From a virus, in IMG/VR virus record IMGVR_UViG_3300010379_000067, positions 1-21,976 of that record: a DNA stretch of 21,976 bases; one strand, 5' to 3'. Under the pieces are notes generated by a model. It searched no databases and was not told the DNA's origin. It saw only the letters and a program-made list of their open reading frames with translations. Each line of letters begins with the position of its first letter. Positions within the stretch are counted from its first letter, which is position 1. Shown here one piece after another: positions 20,992 to 21,976 of this stretch. The position numbers and the translations under genes are program-made.

Positions 20992-21098
20992 GCTGCCCTC
21001 TTTGGTTTCGGATTCGGAACCTCGCGGTCACCCCGTCGCCGTCTCGCGGGCTTCGATGGCCGCGCTTTTCGGAACGGGATGACCGGAGACTTTTTCAC
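20988..21098 (-). CDS. 36-residue highly basic peptide gene
   Basis: A tiny frame with a GTG start overlapping the upstream stop (GTGA) and a stop overlapping the next ATG (ATGA). The product (MKKSPVIPFRKARPSKPARR, then RRGDREVPNPKPKRAA) is rich in Arg, Lys and Pro, so nucleic-acid or ribosome binding is conceivable. It fills an otherwise empty 103-bp gap exactly, which is the main support. Confidence 0.6.
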   Translation of the reverse strand: MKKSPVIPFRKARPSKPARRRRGDREVPNPKPKRAA

Positions 21099-21397
21099 TT
21101 CACGCACACCCCGGACTCAGTTGCTCCGAGATGGGCGTCCTGTGTGAGTACCGGCCAGTTCCACGTGCCCTCTGACGTGCCCTGGTGAACACCAGTGATC
21201 CAGTGATCCTTCGGACCGTCCACGAACACGTGAAGATTGACCACGTCTGCCTCCGCAGAAACGGAAACGATCATGGCCGGTAGCACGTCGCCAGCACTCA
21301 CCCGGTTGCCAGGACCGCCGAGGGTCCGTTGGTTGATGATGGCCGCGTTGGCTGTATCACAGCGGAACTTCACAATGCGGCCTGCTTCAGTTTTCAT
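21095..21397 (-). CDS. Conserved small phage protein (VNLHVFVDG...TWNWP)
   Basis: In this 100-residue protein the order AAIINQ, VSAEADVVNLHVFVDG and GTWNWPVL matches a common uncharacterised beta-rich phage protein that I recall from many siphovirus early regions. The ATG overlaps the upstream stop by ATGA. It is probably a small OB- or SH3-like barrel; the function is unknown. Confidence 0.82.
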   Translation of the reverse strand: MKTEAGRIVKFRCDTANAAIINQRTLGGPGNRVSAGDVLPAMIVSVSAEADVVNLHVFVDGPKDHWITGVHQGTSEGTWNWPVLTQDAHLGATESGVCVK

Positions 21398-21783
21398 CGA
21401 GATTTGTTGCTCCTTTCCGGGCGCGCTTTGGAGCGTCCCTCAGCGAGAGCGAGTGCAGCGGTCCCTTTCACCAGGCCCAGGCAATCGTTCCAAGTGAGCG
21501 GCGTTCCATCCTGCGGCGGCTCCGCCATTGACGTGACAATGACTTTCGAGGCCAGCGTGGAGCTGGGCCGAGCGCCGCGTCGCCAGTTTTGAATGGTGAA
21601 TTCGGAACAGACGAGAGTGCGGGCCAGGCGCGCCACACCGTACTGAAGAATCCAGGCGCGGAACCTCTGCGTCGGGGGCGTGAGTGCTACAATTGTCCGG
21701 TGATGGGGCCTTGCTTTCAGAACAGCACCTCGGAGTGGAATTGCGCATCTGTGCGCAACTTCCGGGTGCTTAGGATCAATCAC
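21394..21783 (-). CDS. HTH (Cro-like) DNA-binding protein, first gene of the early operon
   Basis: In this 129-residue frame the helix-turn-helix is YGVARLARTLVCSEFTIQNWRRGARPSSTLASKVI (about 48-82), with the W-x-x-G-x-x-P pattern of Cro/XRE-like regulators. The GTG at 21783 is the only usable start, but it lacks a ribosome site and the first 35 residues look less conserved, so the true start may be an unusual codon further in. An exact TTTCAGAACA motif lies at codons 20-23 and inverted repeats lie just upstream. As the first leftward gene it is a candidate to bind these or the window-wide motif. Confidence 0.7.
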   Translation of the reverse strand: MIDPKHPEVAHRCAIPLRGAVLKARPHHRTIVALTPPTQRFRAWILQYGVARLARTLVCSEFTIQNWRRGARPSSTLASKVIVTSMAEPPQDGTPLTWNDCLGLVKGTAALALAEGRSKARPERSNKSR

Positions 21784-21806
21784 TTACATGTCAGGGTGCT
21801 GTAAGT
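21782..21806. promoter_or_regulatory. Inverted repeat ACTTAC...GTAAGT at the early gene start
   Basis: Six-base arms (21782-21787 and 21801-21806) with a 13-base spacer, overlapping the GTG start of the HTH gene. Size and place suit an operator, but the arms are short. Confidence 0.4.
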
Positions 21807-21976
21807 CGTTGCAAAACCACGGAGCCAGCCGCCCGTCATGGCCTGTTATTTAACCTTTGTGGTTAAAGGGTTTTGTTCGGAAATGGCGCCGACAGCGGGA
21901 AGGCCCTAGCCAGCACCATCATTTCAAGGCCCAGTTTCCCTGTTGGGCGCATCAAACCATCCATTCACCGTAAGCG
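21784..21976. other. Right-end non-coding control region
   Basis: About 190 bp without a convincing gene on either strand. Two inverted repeats are present. No strong promoter consensus was found. In temperate phages the divergent repressor gene would lie just beyond, so this may be the repressor-cro control region. Confidence 0.5.
21849..21867. promoter_or_regulatory. Inverted repeat TTTAACC-TTTGT-GGTTAAA (operator-like)
   Basis: Perfect 7-bp arms and a 5-base centre, total 19 bp, a typical size for a dimeric phage repressor operator. It lies 66 bp upstream of the HTH gene start. Confidence 0.5.

Larger units (their letters stand above)
114..21724. repeat. Dispersed motif TTTCRGAACA, 16 exact copies
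   Basis: Exact copies in + orientation start at 7555, 9483, 12423, 12524, 13787, 15166, 15896, 16874, 19124 and 21715; in - orientation at 114, 2385, 2866, 6659, 11604 and 14544. One-mismatch copies seen start at 1559, 4148, 5707, 7188, 9856, 10375, 11114, 13519, 14839, 19152, 19298, 19600, 20272, 21067 and 21600. The base before is C in 12 of 16. It occurs in coding DNA as different peptides (VLK, VPK, FRN, FGT, FQN) and between genes, so the conservation is at DNA or RNA level. The span given covers the whole set. Confidence 0.9.

Noticed and set aside
1-21976. CRISPR array, tRNA genes, insertion sequences
   Set aside because: No regularly spaced repeats with unique spacers, no cloverleaf-like sequence and no transposase or terminal inverted repeats were seen.

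Overview
The window is a 22-kb piece of a tailed-phage or prophage genome with a lambda-like head module. It is GC-rich and has clear Shine-Dalgarno sites, so a high-GC bacterial host, probably Gram-negative, is likely; nothing here fixes the host. Every gene I support is on the minus strand, so transcription runs from the right end (about 21.8 kb) to the left. Genes are packed with 1-14 bp overlaps, very often the four-base ATGA/GTGA (once CTGA) type, which suggests long, translationally coupled operons. No integrase, lysis gene or tRNA is visible. The left end cuts a head gene and the right end stops in a putative control region.

Right part, in order of transcription. A non-coding region with inverted repeats (21784-21976) precedes a small HTH protein (21394-21783). 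Next come small conserved phage proteins, a PD-(D/E)XK-like nuclease (20117-20644), a recombination accessory protein (19324-20127) and an ERF-type single-strand annealing protein (18125-19324). A small membrane protein, a second small nuclease (17082-17372) and a replication-initiator-like protein (16062-16829) follow. The initiator gene holds two blocks of four 12-bp iterons beside three tandem 7-bp repeats in an AT-rich tract, a good candidate origin laid out like lambda ori inside gene O.

Middle part (about 9.6-15.9 kb). About eighteen very small genes, many with CxxC zinc-binding pairs, surround one protein that resembles a minor tail protein (gpZ/virion morphogenesis). The block ends with an HTH protein (9570-9956) and a 380-bp spacer with tandem repeats.

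Left part. The first operon after the spacer is a ParB-like / PAPS-reductase-like / ParB-like / HNH-like cassette (6459-9190). It runs without a break into the packaging and head genes: small terminase, GpA-type large terminase, gpW-like joiner, portal, S49 head protease with a nested scaffold start, and a truncated capsid-associated gene. The portal reading frame is interrupted by one in-frame amber codon at a position where I expect a sense codon.

The most striking signal is not a gene. The 10-mer TTTCRGAACA occurs 16 times exactly, on both strands and in several reading frames, against about 0.08 expected by chance, with at least 15 further one-mismatch copies. Its core GAAC is also the site modified by one class of DNA phosphorothioation systems, and this phage carries a sulfurtransferase-like ATP pyrophosphatase and two ParB-like proteins. 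That link is speculative but testable.
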